From NCBI GenBank assembly GCA_020047915.1, contig JAIFND010000079.1, forward strand, positions 1 through 57,253: a stretch of 57,253 nucleotides of DNA, read 5' to 3'. Origin of the DNA: a bacterium (GTDB taxonomy: Bacteria > Planctomycetota > UBA11346). Position numbers and translations under genes: made by a program. Below, piece after piece: positions 1 through 10,283 of this stretch; within the stretch, counting starts at the first letter, position 1; each line of letters starts with the position of its first letter. Below the pieces are notes generated by a model. That model was not told the DNA's origin, searched no databases, and saw only the letters and a program-made list of their open reading frames with translations.

Positions 1-86
1 ACGGCTGACGGGCGACCCATGCGTGTACCTCCGCAAGGTATACGCCGGGGCCGCTTTGTTATTCAAGACATTTTAGGAGCAGGACA
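1..86. other. Left-edge segment, unassigned
   Basis: Two forward frames are open from the window edge: one stops at 74-76 (tail ending LLFKTF), the other at 88-90 (tail ending ILGAGH). Either could be the 3' end of a gene lying outside the window. Neither tail is long enough to recognise, and the glycosyltransferase stop codon lies on the other strand at 87. I see no hairpin or promoter here. Confidence 0.3.
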
Positions 87-1217
87 CTAGGACGGCTTAA
101 GCAGGTCGCGCCACGCCGATTCCCAGCGTTCGGCGACGGCGTCCCAGGTGTAGGAGAGGACGGCAGTGCGCGCGGCCATGCCGAGCGCGTGACGGCGGGC
201 GGGGTCGGCGGCGAGGTCGGCCACCGCTGCCGCGAAATCGGGTACGGTGTTCGGCACCGGCAGCACGCAGGCGCCGGCTGGGGCTAGGCAGTTGAGCACG
301 GCCCCGCCCGGTCGGCCGACGATCGCCAGACCGGAGGCCGCCGCTTCCAGCAGCACATTCCCCCACGGCTCGCCAGCGGGCGGAAACGCGAAGATGTCCG
401 CCGAGGCGTAGGCCTGACTTAGCGCGTTGCCGCTCAGGACACCGGGGAACACCGCCCACGGCAGCGCGGCGCGCAGGGCCGGCCCCTCGGGGCCGTCGCC
501 GACGATCACAGCCCGCAGCGCGGGGTGGCGCGCGCGTGCCGCCTGACAGGCCGCAACCAGGGCGCCTGGATCCTTGATCGATAGCAGCCGGCCGACCGAC
601 AGGATGACCGGGGTCTCGGGCGTTGCCCCCCACGCCAGACGCATGGACGGGTCACGCCAGCGGGGATGGAAATCCTCGGTATCAACCCCGCGCCCGATCA
701 CGGCGACGGACTCGACGCCCAGGCTCGCCAGCAACGCGGCTCCAGGCTGTCCCAGAGCCACGCTCAGGCTACAGCGGCGGTGAAAAGCGGCCATTTGTGC
801 CAGGACCCGGGATTCCGCCTCTGGCGATCCCGTCAATCTGTCGATGCGGTGGAAGGTGGCCGTGGTCGGCAGACCGAGTTGCGTGGCGGCATCGAGGGCG
901 GCCAGGCCGACATTGCCTGCCAGTTCGATGTGCACGAGGTCGGGTCGGCGGGTGGCCCAACGCCGGGCGAGCTCGCGCATGAACGCTGTGCGCACCGCGC
1001 GCAGTCGCTGCGCTGCGGCCTGCGCCTCACCAGGCGGTGGGGCCTCGGGGCAGGTGATCAGGGTCAGGTCGTGGCCGCGCGCCAGCAGGGCCTGGCGCCA
1101 GCGGGCGACGGCCAGGCCGGTCCCCGCGATCGCGGTGGCCGCCTCGCGGGTGAGGATCGCATCGACGCACAGGGGGTCGGACATGTGGGCAAACTCGGGC
1201 ATTGTTTCAAAATTCAT
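87..1217 (-). CDS. GT4-type glycosyltransferase
   Basis: Probable retaining GT-B glycosyltransferase of family GT4, moving a sugar from a nucleotide-sugar donor to an envelope or exopolysaccharide acceptor. The N-terminal half has a LTREAATAIAGTGLAVARW segment of the kind that binds acceptor. The C-terminal half has SVGRLLSIKDP, VIVGDGPEG and the donor-site EPWGNVLLEAAASGLAIVG, an E-x7-E motif. The frame stays open upstream to 1319 but would then overlap the divergent gene starting at 1305, so I chose the ATG at 1217 (MNFETMPEF), giving 376 residues; ATGs at 1202 and 1184 are also possible. No clear Shine-Dalgarno precedes any of them. Acceptor and donor cannot be told from sequence. Confidence 0.85.
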   Translation of the reverse strand: MNFETMPEFAHMSDPLCVDAILTREAATAIAGTGLAVARWRQALLARGHDLTLITCPEAPPPGEAQAAAQRLRAVRTAFMRELARRWATRRPDLVHIELAGNVGLAALDAATQLGLPTTATFHRIDRLTGSPEAESRVLAQMAAFHRRCSLSVALGQPGAALLASLGVESVAVIGRGVDTEDFHPRWRDPSMRLAWGATPETPVILSVGRLLSIKDPGALVAACQAARARHPALRAVIVGDGPEGPALRAALPWAVFPGVLSGNALSQAYASADIFAFPPAGEPWGNVLLEAAASGLAIVGRPGGAVLNCLAPAGACVLPVPNTVPDFAAAVADLAADPARRHALGMAARTAVLSYTWDAVAERWESAWRDLLKPS

Positions 1218-1304
1218 AGAGTATGGCCATGCACCGACAGTTGCAAGCCAAAGCCTTGCGCTGTGTTTGCTCGGCGTATCACCTAATCCCCACTGGAGGT
1301 CGTC

Positions 1305-4300
1305 GTGAGGAACCGCCATCTCGTCCCCACTCTCGCCATGCTGGCCTTGGCCGGCATGTTGCCCGCCGAAGACGGTGTTGCTCCGGTCACAACCCTGGCT
1401 GTTGACGACACGCTCCTCACCCCTTTTTCGGACGGTGGTTCGGTCCCCGATGTCCTGGCCAGCGATGCCATTCCCCCAGACACGGCCATTGATCTATCGA
1501 CGCTATTCGGCCGATTTTACGCCTACTCCACCTCGACCTGGGTGAATTTCTCTGGTCGTCTGACAACGGCTGGCATCGCTGTCATTGCCGCACATAGCGA
1601 TGGGGCCGGGGATTGGGAGTACTACGATGGCACCTCTTGGCTTACCCTTCCTGGGGCGATCAGTGATGCAAACGCGTTCCTGATCCCACTTGGGAATAGC
1701 GAACCTTCGTATTTGCTCCGCTTCCACGCGTATGCCTCGTCCGGCGATGCCCGGCCGACGCTTTCCTTCCGCGCCTGGGATGGGACGAGCGGCACACCAT
1801 TGTCCATGGAGGACACTACCAATTCCGACCTCTTCGCCCCGCAAACCTACGGCGGATCACCGACGGCTTTTTCGGCCGAGACGCGTACTTTGACGGTGCA
1901 GGTCGTGGCGGAAAATGACAGCCCCGCACTGGTAAGCGACCCCGCGGCTCCGGAGATCATCGCCTTCATCCCCAAGACGGTGGGCGACCTCTTGGCCACT
2001 ACCGCCCCATTCACGGATCCTGATCCCGCGACGAATCTGGGAATCGCCATTGATAAATTCGACACGGTCGATGCTGGTTGGGAATACAGCCAGGATGGCG
2101 GAACAAACTGGTCGTCTCTGGCAACTGTCCAACCCGGGGCCGAAAGTGGCACGGTCTTTGTTCTGGGACCAGACGACCAACTCCGCTACACGGGAAGCGG
2201 CTCTGGATCGGAGCTGCTTACCCTCCACGCCTGGGATCAGACCATGGGGGCCCCCGGCGATACATTCGTCACGGACGGCAGCATCTCGGGCTCGTCGATT
2301 GGCGTAGTTGTCAATGCCAATAATCAGCCGGTGTTGGTATCCCCGTCCTCGCCCCCGTTCCCTCCATTGACCATCGATGTGCGCCGGGGAACGGATTATG
2401 AGCTGTCGCTGTCGGCTAGCGATATCGACACTGACGACCAGCTGACCTGGAGCGCAGCCTCGACCTCCTATAGTTCCGGTGGCACGGTTACCGTGGGGGA
2501 CAGTAGTGCGGCTGAAACCACGGCGACCTATGCCGCGCCAACCGACCCCACTGTCACCAGTGATGAGATCGAAGTCACGATTACCGATCTGGCCGGCAAC
2601 CAGGCCACCGCCCTCGTAACTGTGAATATCATCGAAAATGCCTCGCCGACCTGGACCGCCCCTGGCCCTTTCAATCTCGACGAGGTTACGGTCGGAGAGG
2701 AGGATCCATCCGGGACCTATTTGTCGGACCTGCTGATCAACGCGATCGACGACCTCGACGGCAATCCGGATGGCATTGCGATCATCGGCGCCACCACCAC
2801 CGGCTTTGGCACGTGGCAGATCGGGAATGATGTCGAAGGCATCTATTACAGCGACCTCGGCGAAGTCAGTGACAATGCGGCGATCCTCCTGGATTCCTTG
2901 GATTCCCGCCTGATCCGCTACCTGCCTGGCAGCAGCAATGAGACGGTGACCCTGACCATCCGGGCCTGGGATCAGACGAGCAACGACACCGATCTGACGA
3001 ATCCGGTAGACGGCGGCCATGTGTCGCTGGAAACCCGCACGATCACGGTCGTGGTGGCCGGCGCCAATGCCGCCCCGGAGATCACCAGCCATCCGACCTC
3101 GCAGAGCGTCATCACTGGCCGACCGCTGACCCTGACCTTTGCGGGCATGGATCCGGATGGCGACGCGTTGACCTGGACCCTGAGCGGCGACATCGCCGGC
3201 ACGGCCTACTCCGACGAAATCGCTGGGACCTCTCCGGAATTCTCGCTGACCGCCGGCAATCCCGGAAGCGGCACGCTCAACGTGACGGTGAGCGACGGTA
3301 CTGACAACGCGTCGATCGACATAAACGTCGAGGTGCTGGCCAACAACGCCCCGGCCATCATCAGCGCGGCCCCTGGCACCATCGCCATCTCCGGTCAGCC
3401 GTGGGAGGCCCTGGTGACAGCGACGGATGCCGATGCGGGCGATCTCGCCCTGCTCGCCGCCGGTGGAGTGCCGACCTCGTGGATGACGCTCAGCCAGCTG
3501 GGCGCTGGACGCTGGAAGATCCACGGCACGCCGGGCAACGGCAATGTGGACACCACGACCTCTTTCTTTTTCACGGTCTCCGACCCGTCGTCGGCCCAGG
3601 CTTCAGTCAGCTTCTCGGTGACGGTCCTCGACAGCAGCGTGCAGCCGGTGTCCGGCCCGCAGGTCCCGGTCTCGACCCCCGGTGCGGTGACCTACGCCTC
3701 GATCCATCCCGGCAGCAGCGCCAACCTGACCTCGTTGTCGGCGGCGCTGGCCCTGTCCGGACGCCAGCGCGCGCGCGGCTTCTGGTGGTCGCCGGGCGGC
3801 GCGGCCTTCGGCGAACTGCCGGCTTCGCCGGCCGATCCGGCCTCGGCCGGCATCTTCGTCGCCTCGCTCGATCCGCTGAATGTCACCTATGACGCGCCGA
3901 TCCACGCCGCCCCCTATGCGATCACCCTGCCGGCGAATTCGTGGAGCTTCATCGGCATCCCGCCGATCCAGCTCGATGCTGTCAGCAGCACGGCGACGAC
4001 CAGCCACGCGTGGGATGACTTTCGACTGGAGACGACGGCTGGCGTCCCGCTTGACGAGACTACCGTGCTGAGCGTCCTGGCCGGCACCAGCAACCTGGCC
4101 GACATCGAACCGTGGTCGTGGGATGGCACCGCCTACAACCGGGTTGAGACCCTGCAGACCGGCACCGCCTACTGGGTGCGCAATCGCAGCAGCACGACAT
4201 ATCGTCTGGTGCGCGCCACCAGCGGCGCATCTGGCACCTTCGGAACCATGGGTGTGCAGCCGTCGCCTGCCCCGGCCCCCATGGCGGTCAACCTGGCTCA

Positions 4301-4454
4301 AGCGCCCGAGACCCCGCCTGCCCCGCCCAGCGGCCTGGCCAGCCCGGCATCCCAGCCCGCCCAGCAGGCCGATGGCAGCTGCGGCGCCGGCGGCCTCGCC
4401 GGCCTGTTTGCCGCCACGTTGCTCGCCCTCGGACTGCGCCGGCGCCGGAACTGA
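1305..4454 (+). CDS. Exported cadherin/Ig-like repeat protein with C-terminal sorting signal
   Basis: A 1049-residue exported protein. A GTG start is supported by GGAGG about 7 bp upstream. The signal peptide is LVPTLAMLALAGMLPAED. The body is a chain of beta-sandwich, cadherin- or Ig-like modules, each opening with a phrase such as NAAPEITSHP or NNAPAIISAAP and carrying acidic DPDGD/DADAGD loops typical of Ca-binding cadherin-type repeats; roughly residues 190-780. A distinct region at about 790-980 (GFWWSPGGAAFGE, TGTAYWVRN) is unrecognised. The last 25 residues are CGAGG, a hydrophobic helix and RRRRN, the layout of Synerg/MYXO/GlyGly-CTERM sorting tags. It is therefore likely an anchored surface protein. 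It is first in an operon with the kinase at 4457, two bases downstream. G+C of the first 1.5 kb is lower than in its neighbours. Confidence 0.7.
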   Translation: MRNRHLVPTLAMLALAGMLPAEDGVAPVTTLAVDDTLLTPFSDGGSVPDVLASDAIPPDTAIDLSTLFGRFYAYSTSTWVNFSGRLTTAGIAVIAAHSDGAGDWEYYDGTSWLTLPGAISDANAFLIPLGNSEPSYLLRFHAYASSGDARPTLSFRAWDGTSGTPLSMEDTTNSDLFAPQTYGGSPTAFSAETRTLTVQVVAENDSPALVSDPAAPEIIAFIPKTVGDLLATTAPFTDPDPATNLGIAIDKFDTVDAGWEYSQDGGTNWSSLATVQPGAESGTVFVLGPDDQLRYTGSGSGSELLTLHAWDQTMGAPGDTFVTDGSISGSSIGVVVNANNQPVLVSPSSPPFPPLTIDVRRGTDYELSLSASDIDTDDQLTWSAASTSYSSGGTVTVGDSSAAETTATYAAPTDPTVTSDEIEVTITDLAGNQATALVTVNIIENASPTWTAPGPFNLDEVTVGEEDPSGTYLSDLLINAIDDLDGNPDGIAIIGATTTGFGTWQIGNDVEGIYYSDLGEVSDNAAILLDSLDSRLIRYLPGSSNETVTLTIRAWDQTSNDTDLTNPVDGGHVSLETRTITVVVAGANAAPEITSHPTSQSVITGRPLTLTFAGMDPDGDALTWTLSGDIAGTAYSDEIAGTSPEFSLTAGNPGSGTLNVTVSDGTDNASIDINVEVLANNAPAIISAAPGTIAISGQPWEALVTATDADAGDLALLAAGGVPTSWMTLSQLGAGRWKIHGTPGNGNVDTTTSFFFTVSDPSSAQASVSFSVTVLDSSVQPVSGPQVPVSTPGAVTYASIHPGSSANLTSLSAALALSGRQRARGFWWSPGGAAFGELPASPADPASAGIFVASLDPLNVTYDAPIHAAPYAITLPANSWSFIGIPPIQLDAVSSTATTSHAWDDFRLETTAGVPLDETTVLSVLAGTSNLADIEPWSWDGTAYNRVETLQTGTAYWVRNRSSTTYRLVRATSGASGTFGTMGVQPSPAPAPMAVNLAQAPETPPAPPSGLASPASQPAQQADGSCGAGGLAGLFAATLLALGLRRRRN

Positions 4455-4456
4455 CC

Positions 4457-7400
4457 GTGGCCGACGCCCCCAAGCCGTCGCCGCGCGACGTGCAGGACAT
4501 GATCATGACGCGGCTCGCCAACGAGCCGCAGCCGGCCGAGCCGATGGCGGACACCAGTCCGACTGCGGATGCCGGGGCGGCGACGCGCGCGACCGAGGCC
4601 GCGTCGCCTGATGCCGCGACCGTGGTCGCCGCTGATCCCGACGCGACCCGGGCCTCGACCGGGCAGTCCTCGCAGACCCTGTCCGCGTCGGGCGCGCTGA
4701 CCGGTTCGACCCGGCGCGGCACCGGCACCTTCACCCGCCTCGGCCGCACGCGCACCAACGCGACGCTGCCACGCGACACCCAGGACCTCGACCTCAAGCT
4801 GCAGATGTCGCGCGGCAGCGTGCTGGCCGACCTCGGCCGGCTCGGCCCCGGCAGCCTCCCGCCCGGGGTGCAGAAGCTGATCGACGAGCACGGCACCGAG
4901 GGCCGCTACGCGGTGGACAAGCCGCTCGCGCAGGGCGGCATGGGCGCGGTGCTGCTGATCAAGGACGGTGACTTCCAGCGCCCAGCGGCGATGAAAGTGA
5001 TGCTGTCGCGCTACGCGCAGAACGCCGAGGCGATGGAGCGCTTCCTCGCCGAGGCGCAGGTGACGGCCCAGCTTGAACACCCCAACATCGTGCCGATCCA
5101 TGATCTCGGGATCATGGAGGATGGCACCGTGTACTTCACCATGAAGTACATCGAGGGCGAGTCGCTGGGCAGCGTGGTGAAGAAGCTGAAGAGCGAGGAC
5201 GCCGCGGTCGCCGCCAAGGCCGCCGCCGAGTGGAGCGACGAGCGCATCCTGCTGACCTTCCTCAAGGTCCTGGACGGGATGAGCTATGCCCACGCCAAGG
5301 GCGTGGTGCACCGCGACATCAAGCCGGACAACATCATGCTCGGCGGCCACGGCGAGGTCCTGGTGGTTGATTGGGGCATCGCCAAGGTCCTTGGCCGCGA
5401 TGAACTGGGCAAGACCCAGGACGTGGTGCACCTGCGCGATCAGGACGCGCTGTCGCTGACCCGCGAGGGCGCGACGATGGGCACCCTCTACTACATGCCG
5501 CCCGAGCAGGCGAGCGGCGAGCTGGCCGCGATCGGCCCGCATAGCGATGTGTACGCCCTCGGCGCCACGCTCTACGAGTTGCTGACGCGCAAGCGGCCGA
5601 TCAGCGGACCGACCGCTGCCGACATCATCGCCAAGGTGGTGCGCGGCGAGATCGTCCCGGTGTCCGAAGCGCGGCCTGATCTGCCCGCCGACCTCGCGGC
5701 CATCGTGATGAAGGCCATGGCTCTGGCGCCGGAGCGCCGCTACCCGCAGTGCGGTGCCTTCGCCGAGGATGTGCGGCGCTACCTGGCCGGACAGGCGGTG
5801 GCGGCACGCCAACGCAACCTGATCGAACGCATCGGCGCGTGGGTGGCGGCGCATCGCCGCCAGGTGCTGGCCGGCGCCGCCGGCGTGGTACTGGTCGCCG
5901 CCAGCACCGGGGCTGCGGTGTGGTGGACACGCAGCGCCGAAGCCCAGCGCCTGGCCGGCCTGGTCGCGCAGGCTGAAAGCGCCGCGGCCGCAGGCCGCTG
6001 GCAGCAGGCCTACGAGGCTGCGGCCCAGGCCGGCCAACTGCCCGCCGCCATCGCGATCAAGGCCAAGGCCGAGGCGGCGATCGATCAGGCCAAGCGCGAC
6101 GCCGTCGCTGCCGCCGCCGCCGAGGCGAACCGTGCCACCGCCCTGCGCCTCACCGCCGAGGCGCGCACCGCCAAGGGCGCGCAGCAGTGGGACACCGTGC
6201 GCGACAAGGCCAAGGCGGCGCTGGAGGCAGCGCCGATCGCCGAAGCCCAGGACCTGCTCGCCGAAGCCAGCGCTGCGCTGGCCGACGCACAGCGCCAGGA
6301 GCAGCGCGCCAAGGCCCTGACCCACAAAGCCGCCGGTGACGCTGCCCTGGCGACGGCGACGGCGCTGGCCCTGCTTGACCCCAAGCTGCCCGAGGCGATC
6401 TCCAGCGCCCGCGCGGCCTACGCACTGAGCGCCGCCGATGGTGTGGCGATCAGCGGGGTCGATGTCGCCTTGGCCAAGCTCGGCGAAATGCAGGCGCGCA
6501 GCGATCAGGAGACCAAGAACGAGGCGAAGCGCGTGGCCGAGGCCGCCGAGGTGGCGCGCCGGCGCACCCAGGCCGACGAGGCCCTGGCTGCGGCCGAGAC
6601 CGCGCTGGGTGCCGGCCAGCTTGATCAGGCCGCCGAGCAGGTCGCAGCGGCACGCAAGCTGGCGCCCGCCGACGAACGCGCCAACGCCCTGCGCGAGCGC
6701 GTGCTTGACGCCCTGCGCCAGCGCGAAGCGCAGCGCGCCGGCGAGGCCGCCCGTGCCCAGGCCCGGCGCAGTGCCGCCGACAGCCTGGCCACCGCACGAA
6801 CTGCCGCAGCCGCGATGCAGGCCGCAGCGCAGGAGCACGCCACGCGCAGCGCCGAGGCTGCCCGCCTCGAAACCGCCCTCGCCGCCGAGCCGGTCGAGCG
6901 CAAGCAGACGCTGTTCGCGGCGCGCGCCGCGGCGCAACAGGCGCGCGCCCAGGTCGCCGAGCAGTGGGCCCTGGCCGAAGGCGCGGCACGCGGCGCCCTC
7001 GATGCGCTGGCCGGTGAGCCGCAGCACGCTGATGCCCTCGCCGCCCGTGCCCTGCTCGTCGACCTGTATCGCGGCCGGCTGGGCGATGCGCGGCGCAGCG
7101 GCGCCCTGCCCGAGATCGCCGCCTTCACCAACCTGCTGCGCCGCCTGGGCAGCGACCCCGGCGCCACCGGTGAGGGCCGCCTGGCGCTCAGCGGTGCGGC
7201 CGGCACGCGGATTGCCATCCACCGCCTGGCTGAAGATGGCCTTGGCCGGCTGATCGCCGCCGCGGCGGCCCTGTCCGAGGCGACCCTGCCCAGTGCGGCG
7301 CTCGCCCTGCCGGCCGGCCGCTACGAACTGCGCGCCGGCGACGAACTGGCCAGCGTGGTGATCGGCGATGGCGTCGAGACAACCCTCGCCTGGGCCCCGG

Positions 7401-8122
7401 CCGACCGGCCGCAGATCCCCGGCCTGCGCCTGCGCTGGGTGCCGCACGGCCGCGGCTTCTGGCTGGCCGAGGACGAGGTGACGATCCGCCAGTACGCCAA
7501 CTTCCTGGCCGATGCCGCGATCGCCACCCAGGTGCGCGCCAGCTGGCTGGCCTACAAGCAGGACGACACGAAGTTCCTGAGCCTGTTCCCGCGCCAGGGC
7601 GGGGCGCCGGATGAAGCGGTGTGGCAGCCGGTGCCCGGCGCCGACGGTATCAGCCTGGCCAGCTGGACGCCCAAGCGCGACACCCTTGGCGAACCGCTGC
7701 GCGGTGTCTCGCGCGACGACGCCGTGGCCTACTGCCAGTGGCTCGGACGCGCCACCGGCCGCAGCGTACGCCTGCCGACCCTGGCCGAGTGGCGCGCTGC
7801 CGCCAACGGCGGCGACGACCGCCGCATCCATCCCTGGGGTCCGGGCTTCGACCATACGTTGGCCACCAGCGCCGTGCCCAAGAAAGACCACCCGCCGGTG
7901 GTTGGCAGCGCATCCAGCGATCGCGGTCCCTACGGCCACCGCGATCTCGCTGGCGGCGTGCGCGAGTGGGTCAGCGACGGCGGCCTGGTCTATGATGCGC
8001 GCATCGCCGGCGGTGCGTGGACCGACGAAGACCCCGCCCGCCTGCGCTGCGACTCGGTCGAAAGCACCTCCGCCTCCGCCACCTTCGCCGCCATCGGCTT
8101 CCGCATCCTGGTTGAACCATGA
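4457..8122 (+). CDS. Ser/Thr protein kinase with C-terminal SUMF1-like domain
   Basis: A 1221-residue membrane kinase. After about 145 disordered residues comes a Hanks-type kinase domain (about 149-450): Gly-rich loop [14 protein letters not shown] lysine in AAMKVM, catalytic loop HRDIKPDN near residue 284, Mg loop DWG in place of DFG, and MPPEQ for APE. One membrane segment lies at about 468-491. The next 500 residues are Ala/Glu/Gln-rich and helical, probably a long coiled coil with TPR-like repeats. The C-terminus (about 990-1221) is SUMF1/formylglycine-enzyme-like ([48 protein letters not shown]) but lacks the catalytic CxxxxC arrangement, so it is probably a binding module. GTG start two bases after the upstream stop; its own stop overlaps the next ATG (ATGA). 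Confidence 0.88.
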   Translation: MADAPKPSPRDVQDMIMTRLANEPQPAEPMADTSPTADAGAATRATEAASPDAATVVAADPDATRASTGQSSQTLSASGALTGSTRRGTGTFTRLGRTRTNATLPRDTQDLDLKLQMSRGSVLADLGRLGPGSLPPGVQKLIDEHGTEGRYAVDKPLAQGGMGAVLLIKDGDFQRPAAMKVMLSRYAQNAEAMERFLAEAQVTAQLEHPNIVPIHDLGIMEDGTVYFTMKYIEGESLGSVVKKLKSEDAAVAAKAAAEWSDERILLTFLKVLDGMSYAHAKGVVHRDIKPDNIMLGGHGEVLVVDWGIAKVLGRDELGKTQDVVHLRDQDALSLTREGATMGTLYYMPPEQASGELAAIGPHSDVYALGATLYELLTRKRPISGPTAADIIAKVVRGEIVPVSEARPDLPADLAAIVMKAMALAPERRYPQCGAFAEDVRRYLAGQAVAARQRNLIERIGAWVAAHRRQVLAGAAGVVLVAASTGAAVWWTRSAEAQRLAGLVAQAESAAAAGRWQQAYEAAAQAGQLPAAIAIKAKAEAAIDQAKRDAVAAAAAEANRATALRLTAEARTAKGAQQWDTVRDKAKAALEAAPIAEAQDLLAEASAALADAQRQEQRAKALTHKAAGDAALATATALALLDPKLPEAISSARAAYALSAADGVAISGVDVALAKLGEMQARSDQETKNEAKRVAEAAEVARRRTQADEALAAAETALGAGQLDQAAEQVAAARKLAPADERANALRERVLDALRQREAQRAGEAARAQARRSAADSLATARTAAAAMQAAAQEHATRSAEAARLETALAAEPVERKQTLFAARAAAQQARAQVAEQWALAEGAARGALDALAGEPQHADALAARALLVDLYRGRLGDARRSGALPEIAAFTNLLRRLGSDPGATGEGRLALSGAAGTRIAIHRLAEDGLGRLIAAAAALSEATLPSAALALPAGRYELRAGDELASVVIGDGVETTLAWAPADRPQIPGLRLRWVPHGRGFWLAEDEVTIRQYANFLADAAIATQVRASWLAYKQDDTKFLSLFPRQGGAPDEAVWQPVPGADGISLASWTPKRDTLGEPLRGVSRDDAVAYCQWLGRATGRSVRLPTLAEWRAAANGGDDRRIHPWGPGFDHTLATSAVPKKDHPPVVGSASSDRGPYGHRDLAGGVREWVSDGGLVYDARIAGGAWTDEDPARLRCDSVESTSASATFAAIGFRILVEP

Positions 8123-9243
8123 TCCGCACGACCCCGCTGCTCCTGCTCATCGCTCTCGGTTTCGCCGCCGAGCCCGAACCCGTCGCCCCGGCCCCCGCCG
8201 CCGAACCGGCGGTGACCCCGCCGCCCGCCGAGGCGCCGGTCACCCCCGCGCCGGTGGAAGCGGCGGTGACGCCACCGCCCGTCGAGACCACGGCCGTCCC
8301 GCCGCCGACCCCACTCGCGCCCCGGGCGCGGACGGGCGGCAGGGTGGCCCGCGTCGCCGGGGCGGCGCCCACCTGGGATGGGCGTCTGCGCATCGGTGCC
8401 GGCTGGGACTCGAACGCTCTGCTCGATAGCGACCCCGACACGGCGCAGTCGAAAACCTCGGTGTATAGCGGCGAGGCGGCTGTCGGCTGGCGTCCGGTCG
8501 CTGATCAGACCGACTACGTGAAGCTGACCGCCACGATCGGACAGGAGCAGCGGCCCCTGCTCGACGACCTGGACACCACCCGCCTGGCCCTGAGCGCAGC
8601 GGGGGCCAGCCAGGGTGAGACCCTGACCACCGGCGGCAGCATTTCAGCGGCGCGCTACTGGCTCGAAGGTGATGGTGCCGCTGCCGAACTACGTGGTGGC
8701 GCCAGCCTGGGCTGGTTGCGCCAGGACAGCGCCGATCTGCTGGCGCTTGAACTGGCGGCGATCCATTTCGACACCGGCACCGACCGGCCAGAAGGGGCCG
8801 AAGGCCTCTTCGACCTCGGCGATGCCGATGACCGCAGCGGTGTGCTGGTCGCCGGCAGCTGGCGGCATTGGTGGCAGCTTGGCGGCGGCAGCCGGCTTGA
8901 GGCCGGGGTGCGCGCCGGCCTCTTCTCGGCCAACAGCGAGGTCGAGAGTTATCAGCTCGCCCAGCCATTCATCGCACTGCGTCTGCGTCCGGCCGGCTGG
9001 GACATCAATGCCCGCGCTGCCGTCGAAGGCCGTGCCTATGATGGCTCGCGCGTCGCCGGCCAGGATGATGAGTCGGCGGTGATCGGCACCCTGGCGGCCA
9101 GTGCCGACCGCAAGCTGGCCGGCAACCTGTGGGCGGGCGCCACCGCCGGCCTGTCCGCACGCGACAGCTCGCTCAACGAACGTGACTACGAACGCTGGCA
9201 GGTCGGTGCCCGCCTGACCTGGACCTTTGCGGCCGAGGAATGA
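8119..9243 (+). CDS. Putative outer-membrane beta-barrel protein
   Basis: A 374-residue exported protein with a signal peptide ([18 protein letters not shown]), then a Pro/Ala/Val-rich linker to about residue 70. The remainder is built of alternating amphipathic strands (WDGRLRIGAGWDSN, TDYVKLTATIG, GGASLGWLRQDS) and ends in LTWTFAAEE. This resembles outer-membrane barrels that model bacterial surface proteins, but no named family is evident. The ATG overlaps the kinase stop as ATGA, so translation is probably coupled. It may be the surface partner of the kinase and FecR proteins on either side. Confidence 0.6.
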   Translation: MIRTTPLLLLIALGFAAEPEPVAPAPAAEPAVTPPPAEAPVTPAPVEAAVTPPPVETTAVPPPTPLAPRARTGGRVARVAGAAPTWDGRLRIGAGWDSNALLDSDPDTAQSKTSVYSGEAAVGWRPVADQTDYVKLTATIGQEQRPLLDDLDTTRLALSAAGASQGETLTTGGSISAARYWLEGDGAAAELRGGASLGWLRQDSADLLALELAAIHFDTGTDRPEGAEGLFDLGDADDRSGVLVAGSWRHWWQLGGGSRLEAGVRAGLFSANSEVESYQLAQPFIALRLRPAGWDINARAAVEGRAYDGSRVAGQDDESAVIGTLAASADRKLAGNLWAGATAGLSARDSSLNERDYERWQVGARLTWTFAAEE

Positions 9244-9247
9244 CCCC

Positions 9248-10114
9248 ATGCGCCACCTGATCCTCCTCCTCTCCGCCACCGTCCTGTGCGCCGCCGATCC
9301 GGTCGGCCACTGGCGTTTCGGGCTCGGCTCGGTCGATGGCCAGCCGGCCCGCATCGGCACCATCGTGCTCACCGGCCAGCAGGTCGTGGCGGCGACGACC
9401 GCGCCGCTGCGTCTGGTCTGTCACGAGGCGCCCGGCATCACCACCATCCTCGCCCCCGGCTCGACCGGCCGCTTCCTGGTCGAAGGCCAGGCTGATGCGC
9501 GGACCCTGGTCCTCGAGTTGGAGAGCGGCGTGGCGCAGCTCGACATCACCGATCGTGCGCCCTACGCGGCCGTGCGTGTGCGCGGTGCGGCCCTCGACGT
9601 GCGTGTCACCGGCACGCTGTTCGTCGTCGAGCGCACCCGCCGCGACGCCGACTACATCGCCCTGGTGCGCGGCAAGGTCGTCGTCGGCCTGCGCCCGGAA
9701 GTCGCCAAGGCGCTGGGCAAGGCCGGCGAGATCGAACTGCTCGAACGCCAGGGCATGGCGGCGGACACCGCCAACGGACTGGGTTCGCCCAGCGAGATGA
9801 GCACCCGCCCGCAGGTCACCGCGATGGCGCCGCTGTCCGAGCAGGCCTCGGGACAGGGCACCGACTGGGATATCGACCTGGGAGCCGAACTGACCGGCGC
9901 CCTGCTCGAGAACAATGGTCTGGGCGATGTCCCGGGACCGGCCGATGAACTCGCTGGCGGCACCCCGTTCAGCGAAGTGGCCGAGGAACTGGTCGACAGC
10001 ATGGCCGAACTCGGTGCCCCGCCCGAATCGAGCGGCGACACGGCCAGCGAGATCGCCGGCGGATCGACGAGTGGCGCGCCGCCGCTCCTGCCCGGACCGC
10101 CCAGCCCTCCGTAA
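9248..10114 (+). CDS. Exported FecR-domain protein
   Basis: A 288-residue exported protein. I chose the ATG at 9248 because it opens directly on a signal peptide (RHLILLLSATVLCAADP), four bases after the upstream stop; the frame continues seven codons further upstream. Residues about 60-160 match the FecR fold: a repressor-like Ala/Val-rich strand pattern with VRVRGAALDVRVTGTLFVVE and IALVRGKVVVGLRPE. The tail is acidic and low-complexity, rich in Gly, Ser and Pro. Classical FecR proteins are anti-sigma sensors with an N-terminal cytoplasmic tail. This one is secreted and has no sigma factor beside it, so it is more likely a structural or sensing module of the same surface operon. Confidence 0.7.
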   Translation: MRHLILLLSATVLCAADPVGHWRFGLGSVDGQPARIGTIVLTGQQVVAATTAPLRLVCHEAPGITTILAPGSTGRFLVEGQADARTLVLELESGVAQLDITDRAPYAAVRVRGAALDVRVTGTLFVVERTRRDADYIALVRGKVVVGLRPEVAKALGKAGEIELLERQGMAADTANGLGSPSEMSTRPQVTAMAPLSEQASGQGTDWDIDLGAELTGALLENNGLGDVPGPADELAGGTPFSEVAEELVDSMAELGAPPESSGDTASEIAGGSTSGAPPLLPGPPSPP

Positions 10115-10125
10115 CGTGTGGTGAG

Positions 10126-10270
10126 CCTAAACGCAGCATTCCACACAGAGAACCAGAGCTACCAGAGGTCAAGACAAGGATTTGCGCGATTTCTTGGGTT
10201 CACCCGGACGGTGCATATTTCCCCTCTGGTCACTCTGGTGCTCTGTGTGACCGCTATCGCCGGGTTTAGG
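10126..10270. repeat. CCTAAAC-bounded hairpin element, copy A
   Basis: A 145-bp element with termini CCTAAAC and GTTTAGG. Inside are 27-nt inverted arms at 10142-10168 and 10223-10249 (24 of 27 positions pair) made of CACAGAG/ACCAGAG units. The 54-nt loop (10169-10222) is itself conserved and contains a small CGGGT/ACCCG hairpin. Near-identical copies lie at 15997-16145 and 54285-54449. It sits between two convergent stops. Confidence 0.9.
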
Positions 10271-10283
10271 GTGAGTCGTCATG

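Noticed and set aside
4298-7939. 1213-residue open frame antisense to the kinase-SUMF1 gene
   Set aside because: High GC with strong third-position bias leaves long antisense frames open. The forward frame has complete kinase and SUMF1 motifs and its operon neighbours overlap it, while the antisense product is a low-complexity Gly/Ala/Arg/Gln sequence.
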